Assembly: GCF_001682855.1 (NCBI RefSeq)
Contig: NZ_MAQW01000012.1
Coordinates: forward strand, 434,001 to 498,000
Direction of reading: 5' to 3'
Length of the DNA stretch: 64,000 nucleotides
Origin: Bacillus sp. FJAT-27264
Lineage (GTDB): Bacteria; Bacillota; Bacilli; Paenibacillales; Paenibacillaceae
Below, in pieces: positions 18,997 to 27,309 of the stretch (the first letter of the stretch is position 1; each line of letters begins with the position of its first letter). Made by a program: the position numbers and the translations under genes. The notes under the pieces are model-generated. The model was not told the DNA's origin. It did not search any database and saw only the letters and a list, made by a program, of their open reading frames with translations.

Positions 18997-19962
18997 TTGT
19001 ATTCAGACAGCGATACAGAACTACAGACCTTTTCGATCGGGGAAGTTGCCAAAATGATTGGCTCTAAGGTCAGAACCATACGATATTACGATGAGATTGG
19101 ATTGGTTAAGCCCTCTACTCATACGGAGGGAAGGCACCGGTTATATACGATGGAAGATATACGGCGTTTGGAGCTTACTACAACGCTACGCTATTTGGAT
19201 TTTGGTATCGAAGACATCAGTCAGCTCTTATCTGGTGCATTATCGGTTGATAAAGCACTCGATTGGCAGATTGAATCATTGTCCATTCAGGTTAGCGCGC
19301 TTACGAATATGATCTCTATTTTACAACAAGCAAAGCAGCAACAAGGGGATTCATCCATACATTACATTTACGATCTTGTTCAAGCTAAAGCATCAAATAC
19401 TGATAAACGCAAACAATTTATTGGCGAGAAAGTGGAATCTTCTGATCTCTTTGATGGAGTTCCTCCAGAATGGCAGGATCCTATGCTGCATTATTTCAAT
19501 AAATATATTGTGAATCAAGAGAAGACAACAGCGAAACAAATAGCCGCCTGGAATGAGCTGCAAGAAATTTTAAATGATCCTCAATATTTCGAAGATGTGA
19601 AAAACACTAATTACACATTCTTCATTAAAGAACTTCAGCCCCGCTATGATGCAGCTACATGGATCAAGAAACTGGATCATTTTTATCTTCGATTGTCCCA
19701 GGCGGTGGAGACCAAAAAGCCAGCTGACAGTCCTGAAGTTCAGGCGATCATTAAAGAGTCGTTCTCGCTATACGGCAATGTAGAACAAACCATCTATAAC
19801 GAGGATTTCCTTAAATCCTATATCGAACATGCCCGGCAGGCTCGCACGCCTCTTATTGAACGATTCAACAGGTTATGTTCCATCATGAGCCCTCAACTAA
19901 ATTTATTCTCAGAAGGGAATCTAGTGTTCTTTCAAAACTTGCAGCGCAAGATGAATTTGTAA
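18997..19962 (+). CDS. MerR-family regulator, copy 2
   Basis: A 321-residue paralogue of the regulator at 16308, with the same winged helix (TFSIGEVAKMIG, VRTIRYYDEIGLVKP) and the same uncharacterised C-terminal domain. The TTG at 18997 follows GGAGG with eight bases spacing; the ATG at 18961 has no such site. Part of the difference in length from copy 1 lies at the two ends: copy 1 has about 15 extra residues near the N terminus (DQEDMHSGDMAQ) and a longer tail. It is divergent from hydrolase 1 and convergent with hydrolase 2, so it could control both. Confidence 0.86.
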   Translation: MYSDSDTELQTFSIGEVAKMIGSKVRTIRYYDEIGLVKPSTHTEGRHRLYTMEDIRRLELTTTLRYLDFGIEDISQLLSGALSVDKALDWQIESLSIQVSALTNMISILQQAKQQQGDSSIHYIYDLVQAKASNTDKRKQFIGEKVESSDLFDGVPPEWQDPMLHYFNKYIVNQEKTTAKQIAAWNELQEILNDPQYFEDVKNTNYTFFIKELQPRYDAATWIKKLDHFYLRLSQAVETKKPADSPEVQAIIKESFSLYGNVEQTIYNEDFLKSYIEHARQARTPLIERFNRLCSIMSPQLNLFSEGNLVFFQNLQRKMNL

Positions 19963-19978
19963 CATGACTTGTAACAAC

Positions 19979-20012
19979 GAACAGCCCAAAGACTAAGACC
20001 TTTGGGCTGTTC
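19979..20012. terminator. bidirectional terminator between MerR 2 and hydrolase 2
   Basis: Perfect 13-base arms GAACAGCCCAAAG and CTTTGGGCTGTTC around an eight-base loop, placed between convergent genes. A decayed relative of the same hairpin is at about 17322-17351, between MerR 1 and hydrolase 1, another sign of module duplication. Confidence 0.8.
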
Positions 20013-20022
20013 ATTGTTATAA

Positions 20023-21459
20023 TTAGTCATGTAAAATCGTAAAATCCGGATGCTCTCCAATATTTTGCTCCAATAGCCGGAAAGGCTGATTTTTCAAATA
20101 ATGATCGAAGAAATCCTGCGAATAATCGTTAATTAGGCTATAAGCCTCCCCAATATTTCGTCCTTGCATCAATTGGAAAAGTGGTGAGAACCGAACAAAA
20201 TCAGTGAAGCTGATATGCGTTGTCTTGTTCAGGATCATCCAGTAGTTGCCGCCCTTAGTAATATTAGCGAACCGCGGCAGGACTTCCTTCTTCATATCGA
20301 TCGGGCTGCCTTCTGTAGTGGAGTTAATATTATCTACACTGGAATCCGCACTCATCATCATAAACGGCTTGCCAAGCCCTGCTTCCGGAATAAGCCGCTG
20401 GCCATATAATACACCATCCATGTTAATGGCTGCCTTGATTCTGGAATCCGCCATCAACACTTGCGTACTTGTCGCTCCGCCATAGGAATGGCCGAACATC
20501 CCCACATGATTCATATCCATCCGGCCGGTAAAACGTTGGTCTGGATCATTCGCTGCCAGCTTCTCGACCTCATCCAATACAAACTTGGCATCTTCTACCC
20601 ATTGTTCATTGGCATGATCCAGATCGGTAATAGACTTTATGTCTTGCATAATTAATGGGGCTACCCGTCCATCCGGGAAAACAGAAGTGGTACTGCTATA
20701 GGTATGGTCTATGCCGACCACAATGTAACCATGACTAACCAATTGTTCAACTTGGAAAGTGTTCTGCATTTTATTTCCGGTCAGACCATGCGAAAACAGA
20801 AGCACCGGGTAGGACGGTTCCGCATTTGCAATTTCTGCGTTCTCTATGGCATGCGTCTTGACATAACCTATAGATGAAAATAATAGTTTAGGGAAGTTGA
20901 ACATCTTACTATATCCCTCAGCAAATGCATTGGCATCCGAATGATAGGCCGCAGTCTTCCCTTTTGCTTTTGCGTCAGCAGGATACCAGATTTGTACCAT
21001 TAGCTCGCGTTTGTCATTTGGATCTGGCGTAAGGACCTCATCCCGACTATCATCTTTCCAATCATAAGTAACCGTCCCGATTTTGTAAGAACCCGTTGGT
21101 TTATCAAAGGTGAATACGGGAAGTAATATCGGCAAGGCTACCGCTACAGCTGAATAAATAACAGTCAGCAAGGTCAGCAAGATGAGCTTTACAATGGATC
21201 TTTTTCGAGCAGGCTGTTCCCCCGCTTGGCGAGACTTGGATCTCAATCTGACAACGAACAACAATAATGTCACTACCGTCAACACATACGCTGGAACCAT
21301 CGCCCAGCGCATGCCTTCGATGACCCCTTGCAACAGCAAGAGGATGACGGAAATCCCGGATCCAATTAGAAAACTACGCTGTGTCTTGTTCTTGAAAAAT
21401 AGAATCCAGCCCATCAGCAAAATATTGAAAACAAGCAACACAATTTCAAAAAACCTCAT
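20023..21459 (-). CDS. membrane-bound alpha/beta hydrolase, copy 2
   Basis: A 478-residue paralogue of the hydrolase at 17363, with the same four N-terminal helices, oxyanion LLFSHGLTG and elbow GMFGHSYGG. It differs from copy 1 mainly in the membrane part and around the STTEGSPID segment before the last third. GGAGG is followed by two in-frame ATGs; the second (21459), at ten bases, is conserved in all copies and is used here. A clear MerR-type promoter lies at 21504-21534. Confidence 0.83.
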   Translation of the reverse strand: MRFFEIVLLVFNILLMGWILFFKNKTQRSFLIGSGISVILLLLQGVIEGMRWAMVPAYVLTVVTLLLFVVRLRSKSRQAGEQPARKRSIVKLILLTLLTVIYSAVAVALPILLPVFTFDKPTGSYKIGTVTYDWKDDSRDEVLTPDPNDKRELMVQIWYPADAKAKGKTAAYHSDANAFAEGYSKMFNFPKLLFSSIGYVKTHAIENAEIANAEPSYPVLLFSHGLTGNKMQNTFQVEQLVSHGYIVVGIDHTYSSTTSVFPDGRVAPLIMQDIKSITDLDHANEQWVEDAKFVLDEVEKLAANDPDQRFTGRMDMNHVGMFGHSYGGATSTQVLMADSRIKAAINMDGVLYGQRLIPEAGLGKPFMMMSADSSVDNINSTTEGSPIDMKKEVLPRFANITKGGNYWMILNKTTHISFTDFVRFSPLFQLMQGRNIGEAYSLINDYSQDFFDHYLKNQPFRLLEQNIGEHPDFTILHD

Positions 21460-21489
21460 AAGCATTGAACCTCCATGTTGATAGTAAGT

Positions 21490-21501
21490 TGCTAGCACTA
21501 G
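21490..21501. promoter_or_regulatory. GCTAG palindrome in the leader of hydrolase 2
   Basis: GCTAG-CA-CTAGC, identical to the element before hydrolase 1, between the MerR-type promoter and the ribosome binding site. Confidence 0.5.
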
Positions 21502-21508
21502 CTAATAT

Positions 21509-21541
21509 ACAGCTTACAATCTCCAGTAGGTGGAGATTCAA
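21509..21541 (-). promoter_or_regulatory. MerR-type promoter of hydrolase 2
   Basis: Minus strand: -35 TTGAAT, 19-base spacer containing ATCTCC-N7-GGAGAT, -10 TAAGCT. A 19-base spacer holding a dyad is the hallmark of promoters that MerR proteins activate by twisting DNA. It is the clearest of the three copies. Confidence 0.72.
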
Positions 21542-21555
21542 GTCTTTTTTTCATA

Positions 21556-22992
21556 TCAGTCTTTTTGAAGATTGAACGTCTGGTGCTCACCGATATTTTG
21601 TTCAAGTAGACGAAGTGGTTTGTTTTTTAAAAAATGATCGAAGAAATCCAATGAGTACTCATTAATAAGGCTGTGCGCCTCGCGAATATTACCCTTTTGA
21701 AGGAATTGAAACAATGGTGAGAGCAGATAAATATCGGTAAAGCCCATGTGTGTCATGTTCTTTAGGGTCATCCAGTAATTACCACCGTCAGCTATATGAT
21801 CAAAGCGTTCCATGAGTTTCTTCCCAAGATCAGAGAGCTCACTATTATCCGTGCTTTGTAAAGCCTCCAGGCTGCTATCCGCACTCATCATCAGAAACGG
21901 CTTGTTCAGTCCTTCTTCTGGAATACGCAGTTTACCATATAGCACTCCATCCATATTAATAGCGGCCTTCACTCTTGAATCCTTCATTACCATTTGAACG
22001 CTTGTTGCCCCGCCAAAGGAATGGCCAAACATCCCCACATTATTCATATCCATTCGGCCTGTAAAACGATGTTCGGGGTCATTCGCTGCCAGCTTCTCCA
22101 CTTGATCCAGCACAAATCCGGCATCCTCTACCCATTGATCATTCAATTCATCCATAGGGCCAGTGGAAGTCATGTCTATCGGTTGATAATACGCCACACG
22201 CCCATCCGGGAAAATGGAAGCTGTACTGCTGTAGGTATGATCTATGCCCACTACAATGTAACCCTGACTAACTAATTGTTCAATTTGAAAGGTGTTCTGC
22301 ATTTTAGTTCCGCTCAAGCCATGCGAAAAAATAAGCACCGGGTAAGACGACTCCGCATTGGAAATCTCCGCATTTTCTATGGCATGTGTACGGACCTTAC
22401 CGAAAGCCGTAAACAATAGCTTGGGCATCTTAAAAACTTTACTATATCCTTCCGCAAAAATATCAGGCTCAGCATGATAGAACTCCGTTTTTCCTTTCGC
22501 TTTTGCATCAGCAGGGTACCAGACTTGGACCATTAACTCGCGCTTGTCGCTCGTATCTGACGTGAGGACTTCGTCCCGCTGATCATCTTTCCAATCATAA
22601 GTGACCGTACCGATTTTGTAAGGACCTGCCGGCTTGTTAAAGGTGAATATCGGAAACAAGATCGGCAACACTACGGCTACGGATGAATAAATAACTGCCA
22701 GTGTTGTCACGAAGATGAACTTGACCTTGGATCTTTTTCGAACAATCTGTCCCTCCGCTTTCCCAGACTTCGACTTCAATCTGACAGCGAAGATCACGAG
22801 TGGCATCGCCATCATCGCATAAGCCGGAATCATCTGCCAACGCATCCCTTCTATGACCCCATGCACCAGCATAATAATGGCGGAAACACCGAAGCCAATA
22901 AGCAGTCCTCGTTGCGATTTGTTCTTGAATAATAGAATCCATCCGATCAACAATATATTGAAAACAACAATCAAAACTTCAAAAAACCTCAT
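21556..22992 (-). CDS. membrane-bound alpha/beta hydrolase, copy 3
   Basis: A 478-residue paralogue, more diverged than copies 1 and 2 from each other. Membrane helices are at about 2-22, 31-48, 53-71 and 92-116; the oxyanion segment is IFSHGLSG (222-228) and the nucleophile Ser325 in GMFGHSFGG. No MerR gene is attached, so regulation would be by the two upstream regulators; the promoter element is well conserved. GGGGG precedes two possible ATGs (22998, 22992); the second is conserved in all copies. Confidence 0.83.
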   Translation of the reverse strand: MRFFEVLIVVFNILLIGWILLFKNKSQRGLLIGFGVSAIIMLVHGVIEGMRWQMIPAYAMMAMPLVIFAVRLKSKSGKAEGQIVRKRSKVKFIFVTTLAVIYSSVAVVLPILFPIFTFNKPAGPYKIGTVTYDWKDDQRDEVLTSDTSDKRELMVQVWYPADAKAKGKTEFYHAEPDIFAEGYSKVFKMPKLLFTAFGKVRTHAIENAEISNAESSYPVLIFSHGLSGTKMQNTFQIEQLVSQGYIVVGIDHTYSSTASIFPDGRVAYYQPIDMTSTGPMDELNDQWVEDAGFVLDQVEKLAANDPEHRFTGRMDMNNVGMFGHSFGGATSVQMVMKDSRVKAAINMDGVLYGKLRIPEEGLNKPFLMMSADSSLEALQSTDNSELSDLGKKLMERFDHIADGGNYWMTLKNMTHMGFTDIYLLSPLFQFLQKGNIREAHSLINEYSLDFFDHFLKNKPLRLLEQNIGEHQTFNLQKD

Positions 22993-23021
22993 ATGCATTG
23001 AACCCCCGTGTATAGTTGACT

Positions 23022-23079
23022 GCTAGCCGCTAGCTAAAACACAGCTTACATTCTCCAGTGGGTGGAGGTACAAGTGCTT
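23022..23079 (-). promoter_or_regulatory. MerR-type promoter and leader palindrome of hydrolase 3
   Basis: Minus strand: -35 TTGTAC, 19-base spacer with CTCC-N7-GGAG, -10 TAAGCT, then the GCTAG-CCG-CTAGC palindrome just downstream. Sequence and order are the same as for copy 2. Confidence 0.68.
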
Positions 23080-23174
23080 CCTGTAAAAATGATTCGTAAA
23101 GCTCAGATAGCAGATGGGGCATATTCAGCAAGAGTAATTCTCATTGATAATCTTGTTGATTTCAAATAAAAAAA

Positions 23175-23215
23175 AGTACATCGCCTGAGGTATTTAGCCT
23201 CGAATGCGGTGTACT
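23175..23215 (-). terminator. terminator after the thioredoxin-like gene
   Basis: AGTACATCGC pairs with GCGGTGTACT (one G-T type mismatch) with an inner CTGAGG/CCTC stem, followed on the minus strand by a run of T. Related hairpins occur at 33839 and 38832. Confidence 0.75.
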
Positions 23216-23311
23216 AAAAAAACATATATAGATTATGACGACTCGCTGTTACTCTCCCCTAGCTTGACACATCTTACTATAACTTCTTTGGGTTCACGAT
23301 CGAAGAGAGCT

Positions 23312-23929
23312 TTATTTTACAATCGATTGAATGATGCCGATGATTCCTTGTTTTTCGATATCCTTAGTATTTGCACGCTGCGAAAGCAAATATTTATAAT
23401 AAGCCTGTTTCACTGCCGGGTCTAATTCAGCGATCGCTTGGTTCTTTCCTTCCAATTCCGGATTCAGGTCCCAGAACTGCGCTCCCCACTCAGGGAACAA
23501 GGCTGTAATTTGTTCCGGTCTTTCAATAAAGATACCCTGCTCTTCTCCCTTAGCATTAAAAAACACATACGTAGGAATATGGCTTTTGCCATCTGGATGT
23601 GGGTATAATTCTGCGATATCAAGATTATCAGGATCGCGGTTCAAAATATGCAGCTTCAGCTTGCCGGTTTCCTGCTCAATTTTTGCGAAGAGCGGCAAAT
23701 TGGACACAACATCGCCGCACCAATCGTGAGCCAACACCAGTACATTTACAGGTTCAGTCCATGCTGCGAAATAAGCCCGATCTTCATCGTTTAGCTCAAA
23801 TCCTTCAAAATTCGTTTGTAAGCTTTCCTGATTCACTTCAGCCTGAGCGACAAACTGTTCAAATGTAAGACCATCTGCAAAAGCCATTTGCAATCTCTCA
23901 GCTGAAATTGCTGTTTGTTGTGTACTCAT
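23312..23929 (-). CDS. thioredoxin-like family protein
   Basis: A 205-residue protein with a thioredoxin-fold core. The active-site position reads HDWCGDVV, so only the first cysteine of the usual CxxC is present, as in the TlpA-unrelated thioredoxin family seen in Bacillus and Paenibacillus. IPTYVFFN supplies the cis-proline. Helical segments precede and follow the fold. AGGAGGG lies upstream of the ATG. With a single cysteine, classical disulfide reduction is unlikely; peroxide or thiol exchange or a structural role is possible. Confidence 0.78.
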   Translation of the reverse strand: MSTQQTAISAERLQMAFADGLTFEQFVAQAEVNQESLQTNFEGFELNDEDRAYFAAWTEPVNVLVLAHDWCGDVVSNLPLFAKIEQETGKLKLHILNRDPDNLDIAELYPHPDGKSHIPTYVFFNAKGEEQGIFIERPEQITALFPEWGAQFWDLNPELEGKNQAIAELDPAVKQAYYKYLLSQRANTKDIEKQGIIGIIQSIVK

Positions 23930-24255
23930 AAGTATACCCTCCTGTAGCGAGCGGCTTTGCCACTCTCATAATTTGTTATCTAACGACCTTTCTAACTAAC
24001 GGATTCCACTGCTCCGTTCACTTCATTTCTCGCAGTTACGAGCCGGAGCTAACCGCTAACTCTCGCCTCTTCATCCTCCAACAAATTAAAACTCATATGT
24101 TTACTTGGTATTATACGTTAAAAAACAGAAACAGGAAAGATAAGCTATGTATTTATGCATTACTAGCTTACAGCTCACTTTCAAACAGCTTCGTATCATT
24201 TTCGTATGCCAAAAAGCCTTCGAGCATGCTCAAAGACTTTTAACATAATCCATAT
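23930..24255. other. intergenic region, 326 bases
   Basis: No gene seen. A TATAAT-containing stretch (TTGGTATTATACG on the plus strand near 24108-24120) is probably the promoter of the thioredoxin-like gene; the same TACTTGGTATTATAC text recurs before the SDR gene at about 29197-29211, suggesting a shared regulator. Confidence 0.4.
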
Positions 24256-25263
24256 TCATTTGGAACGCATTAATAGATATAGGAAGTAAGGCACACTCAG
24301 CATCGTAACAATAATCCCTGCAGGAATATCCGTCTTAAAGCTGACCGTTCGGGCAATCGTATCCGCTGCAAGCAGCAATATCGCACCAATTAGCGCTGAA
24401 GCTGGTAGAAGTACTTTGTAATCGTGACCTACCAGCTTGCGAGCCACATGCGGACTAATCAAGCCAATAAAGAAAATGGAGCCCCCCAGCGCTACACAAC
24501 CAGAAGCAATGGCGACAGCCGCAATCGACAGCCATAGAAATTTCCGCTTTAAAGCAACTCCTAGTCCTATCGATGTTTCATTGCCTAACACCAAAACATT
24601 TAATATTCGTGCATTGGCCACAATGTATATGAATAATAACAACACCCATGGTAACAACAAACTAATATAGGGCCACTTGTCTCCCCATAAATATCCCGCT
24701 TGCCAACGCTGTGCAAACTCATACTTTTGGTCATCCAGCTTTAACGTCAGAAATAACGTTAGGGCACTTAAACCCACATTAATCGCAACGCCAGTCAGAA
24801 CAAGTCGTGTAGATGAAATCATACGATGTTTTCTATAAGCTAGAACATAAATCAGCGCTGCGGCGAGCAGACCACCCACGAATGCCATAGACGGCAATAA
24901 AAATGCTGTAGTGGCACCTTGAATGCCTACAGTCGAGATAATTAATAGCACCATAAGACCTGAACCTGAGCTAATACCCAGCATGCCGGGATCAGCTAGA
25001 TCATTGCGCAACAGCGCCTGCATAACAGCGCCTGCCAGGGCCATCCCAAATCCAACAAGTATCGCTAATACAATTCGCGGAAGACGAAACTTATAAACAA
25101 CGAGATGATGCTCTTCAGGACCCTGTCCAATCAATACTTGGAATACTTCAAGTGGATTGAGAGACATTTTCCCCATATTAAGACTAAGAATAGCACCTAC
25201 AATAAGCAGTATTAAGAGAGATAGAACCCATATTGTCGCCTTATAAGATTTAACAACACTCAT
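24256..25263 (-). CDS. iron-siderophore ABC permease (FecCD family), second subunit
   Basis: A 335-residue permease with about nine to ten membrane helices, typical of FecD/FhuG-type subunits (LPRIVLAILVGFGMALAGAVMQ, ISSGSGLMVLL, FIGLISPHVARKLVG). Its start overlaps the upstream permease stop by four bases. Together they form the channel for an Fe3+-siderophore. No ATPase gene follows; as in Bacillus, where one ATPase (FhuC/YusV) serves several systems, energy probably comes from elsewhere in the genome. Confidence 0.93.
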   Translation of the reverse strand: MSVVKSYKATIWVLSLLILLIVGAILSLNMGKMSLNPLEVFQVLIGQGPEEHHLVVYKFRLPRIVLAILVGFGMALAGAVMQALLRNDLADPGMLGISSGSGLMVLLIISTVGIQGATTAFLLPSMAFVGGLLAAALIYVLAYRKHRMISSTRLVLTGVAINVGLSALTLFLTLKLDDQKYEFAQRWQAGYLWGDKWPYISLLLPWVLLLFIYIVANARILNVLVLGNETSIGLGVALKRKFLWLSIAAVAIASGCVALGGSIFFIGLISPHVARKLVGHDYKVLLPASALIGAILLLAADTIARTVSFKTDIPAGIIVTMLSVPYFLYLLMRSK

Positions 25264-26309
25264 TTGACAGCTCTCCTCTCTTTACTCGCAATTAGCAAGA
25301 AGAAAGGCACACCAATTATTGCAAAAATAATTCCCAGCGCTGTCTCTGCCGGACGATTAATCAATCTTCCCGCAATATCCGCTACAACCATAAGTACGCC
25401 CCCATAAATGGCTGACGTCGGAATAATGTAACGATAATCTACGCCTACAAAAAAACGCATGATATGCGGTACAATCAACCCTACAAAGCCGATTGGCCCT
25501 ACAAGTGCAACAGATACACCAGCAAGTAAAAGAACTGCAAGCGTAGCTAGCAGCTTAACGAAACCGATCCGTTGCCCGAATCCTTTCGCGATCTCTTCTC
25601 CCAAGTTTAAAACAGTAATGGAGCGTGAAATGAATAGTGATAAAGCCAGCCCACCCAAGAACCAGGGAATGACTAGTTTTATCTCCATCCATGTCGCTCC
25701 TGCCACACTACCTGATGTCCAATAAGCAAGGGCATAACCAATTCCATAGTTTAATGAGATAAATGATCCTATAGCGCCAAATAGCATAGTAATTGACATT
25801 CCAGCTAGCACCAGTCGTTGCGGCGTCATTCCTGAACGATTCAATGAAGAGGCAAGATACGTTAATCCTGCACCAAGCCCTGCGCCAATAAAGCTAACTA
25901 GCAGTGTAGTTGTCTGCAGTTGCCCTGGAAGGAAAGCTAATGTAACGGCCATTGCAAAAGCTGCTCCTGCATTTACTCCCATTAATCCCGAATCAGCCAG
26001 CGGATTTCGCGTATAGCCTTGCATAACCGCTCCTGCTACTGCGAGACACATGCCTGCAATAATATCAGCCGCCGTACGCGGAATACGCAGGGCATGAATA
26101 ATCTGATGTTCAGTCAATTCTGGATCAAAATTAAAAATCGCTGTCCATGCCGTTGTCAGGCTCATGGAAGCAGAGCCAAAAGAGATAGAAGCTGCTGCCG
26201 AAAGCAGCAGCAGCAGTATCCCTATGAGTAAAAAGAAACCAAAATACGATTTCCGCTCAAGATGAGGTATTACGGTTGTTCTATCATCTAGCTTTCTATT
26301 TTTTTTCAT
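25260..26309 (-). CDS. iron-siderophore ABC permease (FecCD family), first subunit
   Basis: A 349-residue permease with the same architecture as its neighbour (LRIPRTAADIIAGMCLAVAGAVMQ, MGVNAGAAFAM, GPIGFVGLIVPHIMRFFVG). A basic cytoplasmic N terminus of about 20 residues precedes the first helix. Its ATG lies inside the end of the binding-protein frame (14-base overlap), implying translational coupling. Transport specificity is set by the upstream binding protein. Confidence 0.93.
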   Translation of the reverse strand: MKKNRKLDDRTTVIPHLERKSYFGFFLLIGILLLLLSAAASISFGSASMSLTTAWTAIFNFDPELTEHQIIHALRIPRTAADIIAGMCLAVAGAVMQGYTRNPLADSGLMGVNAGAAFAMAVTLAFLPGQLQTTTLLVSFIGAGLGAGLTYLASSLNRSGMTPQRLVLAGMSITMLFGAIGSFISLNYGIGYALAYWTSGSVAGATWMEIKLVIPWFLGGLALSLFISRSITVLNLGEEIAKGFGQRIGFVKLLATLAVLLLAGVSVALVGPIGFVGLIVPHIMRFFVGVDYRYIIPTSAIYGGVLMVVADIAGRLINRPAETALGIIFAIIGVPFFLLIASKERRAVK

Positions 26310-27309
26310 ACGCTGACACTAGCTTCTCAACTACAAAATCAAGCTGTTTATCAAGAGAGTAAATATCGGAATAATATGAAAAATCAAATCCAATTTCGAT
26401 CAATCTACCTTCTTTGATAGCTGGAATGCTGTTCCAAATTGGATTGTCCGTCAAATCATCAGCCCCATCCCATACAGAACGGAACACAAAGTCTCCTATG
26501 TACTCAGGTAACACTTCTAAGGAAACAAACCCTCCAGTCGCCTTCTCCCTTCCATCAATCTTCTTCTGAATAATTTCTGGCGCTTTTAGCCCTAAATATT
26601 CATAGATGATCTGAGAGCCCCTTCCGTAAAGCTTGCTATCGATCACCGCCATCTCTTTTTTGCCGCCTTCGATAATGGTTACTGTCTTATCCAAAATTCC
26701 CAGTTCATCAAGCTTCTGCTTGCTCTTCTCCACTTTCTCGTGGAAATGATCTAATAGAGCTTGTGCCTCCTGCTCCTTACCAAACACCTCGCCAATCTTC
26801 ATTACACGTTCATCCGTCGCCATTGTATCTTGAGGAATATAAACAGTCGGTGCTATATCCTTAACCCTATCGTAAGTTTCTTCAGAAGGAACTAAGATCA
26901 AATCCGGCTTTAGTGCCATAATAGCCTCTGGATTAGGCTCATACCATGCACCTAGATTTTTAACACCCTCCATCATTTCTGCAAAGGGCGCTCCTTCGAA
27001 GACATCCGAAGTACCTACCGGCTTAATGCCAAGTGCAATAAGATCCCCTTGAAGATATAACACGACAACCCGCTCGGGATTAGCTGGCACGACAATATCT
27101 CCCTTCAGCGTAGAGATGGTTCTTGTCTGTGCCTCCTTATTGGTATTGTCAGTTGCATGATTAGCTGCTGATGTTGTGACTTCTGAAGCTTTAGATCCAT
27201 TAGAATTCGCGGCATTCGAACCCACGTTTGCAGATCCACATGCACTTAAAAGCAAGGTAAAGCTAAGTAGCATCACTACAATAAAACTTGATGTCTTTGT
27301 TACTCGCAT
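26296..27309 (-). CDS. probable separately translated siderophore-binding lipoprotein
   Basis: Internal start at 27309 with GGAGGG nine bases upstream, giving 337 residues: signal sequence, lipobox LLSACG, an Asn/Ser/Thr-rich linker, and a type III binding fold (VVVLYLQGDLIALGIKPVG, LKPDLILVPSE, ending in FVVEKLVSAYEKK). Length and organisation match stand-alone Gram-positive siderophore receptors. It would deliver the ferric siderophore to the two permeases that follow and overlap. Confidence 0.75.
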   Translation of the reverse strand: MRVTKTSSFIVVMLLSFTLLLSACGSANVGSNAANSNGSKASEVTTSAANHATDNTNKEAQTRTISTLKGDIVVPANPERVVVLYLQGDLIALGIKPVGTSDVFEGAPFAEMMEGVKNLGAWYEPNPEAIMALKPDLILVPSEETYDRVKDIAPTVYIPQDTMATDERVMKIGEVFGKEQEAQALLDHFHEKVEKSKQKLDELGILDKTVTIIEGGKKEMAVIDSKLYGRGSQIIYEYLGLKAPEIIQKKIDGREKATGGFVSLEVLPEYIGDFVFRSVWDGADDLTDNPIWNSIPAIKEGRLIEIGFDFSYYSDIYSLDKQLDFVVEKLVSAYEKK

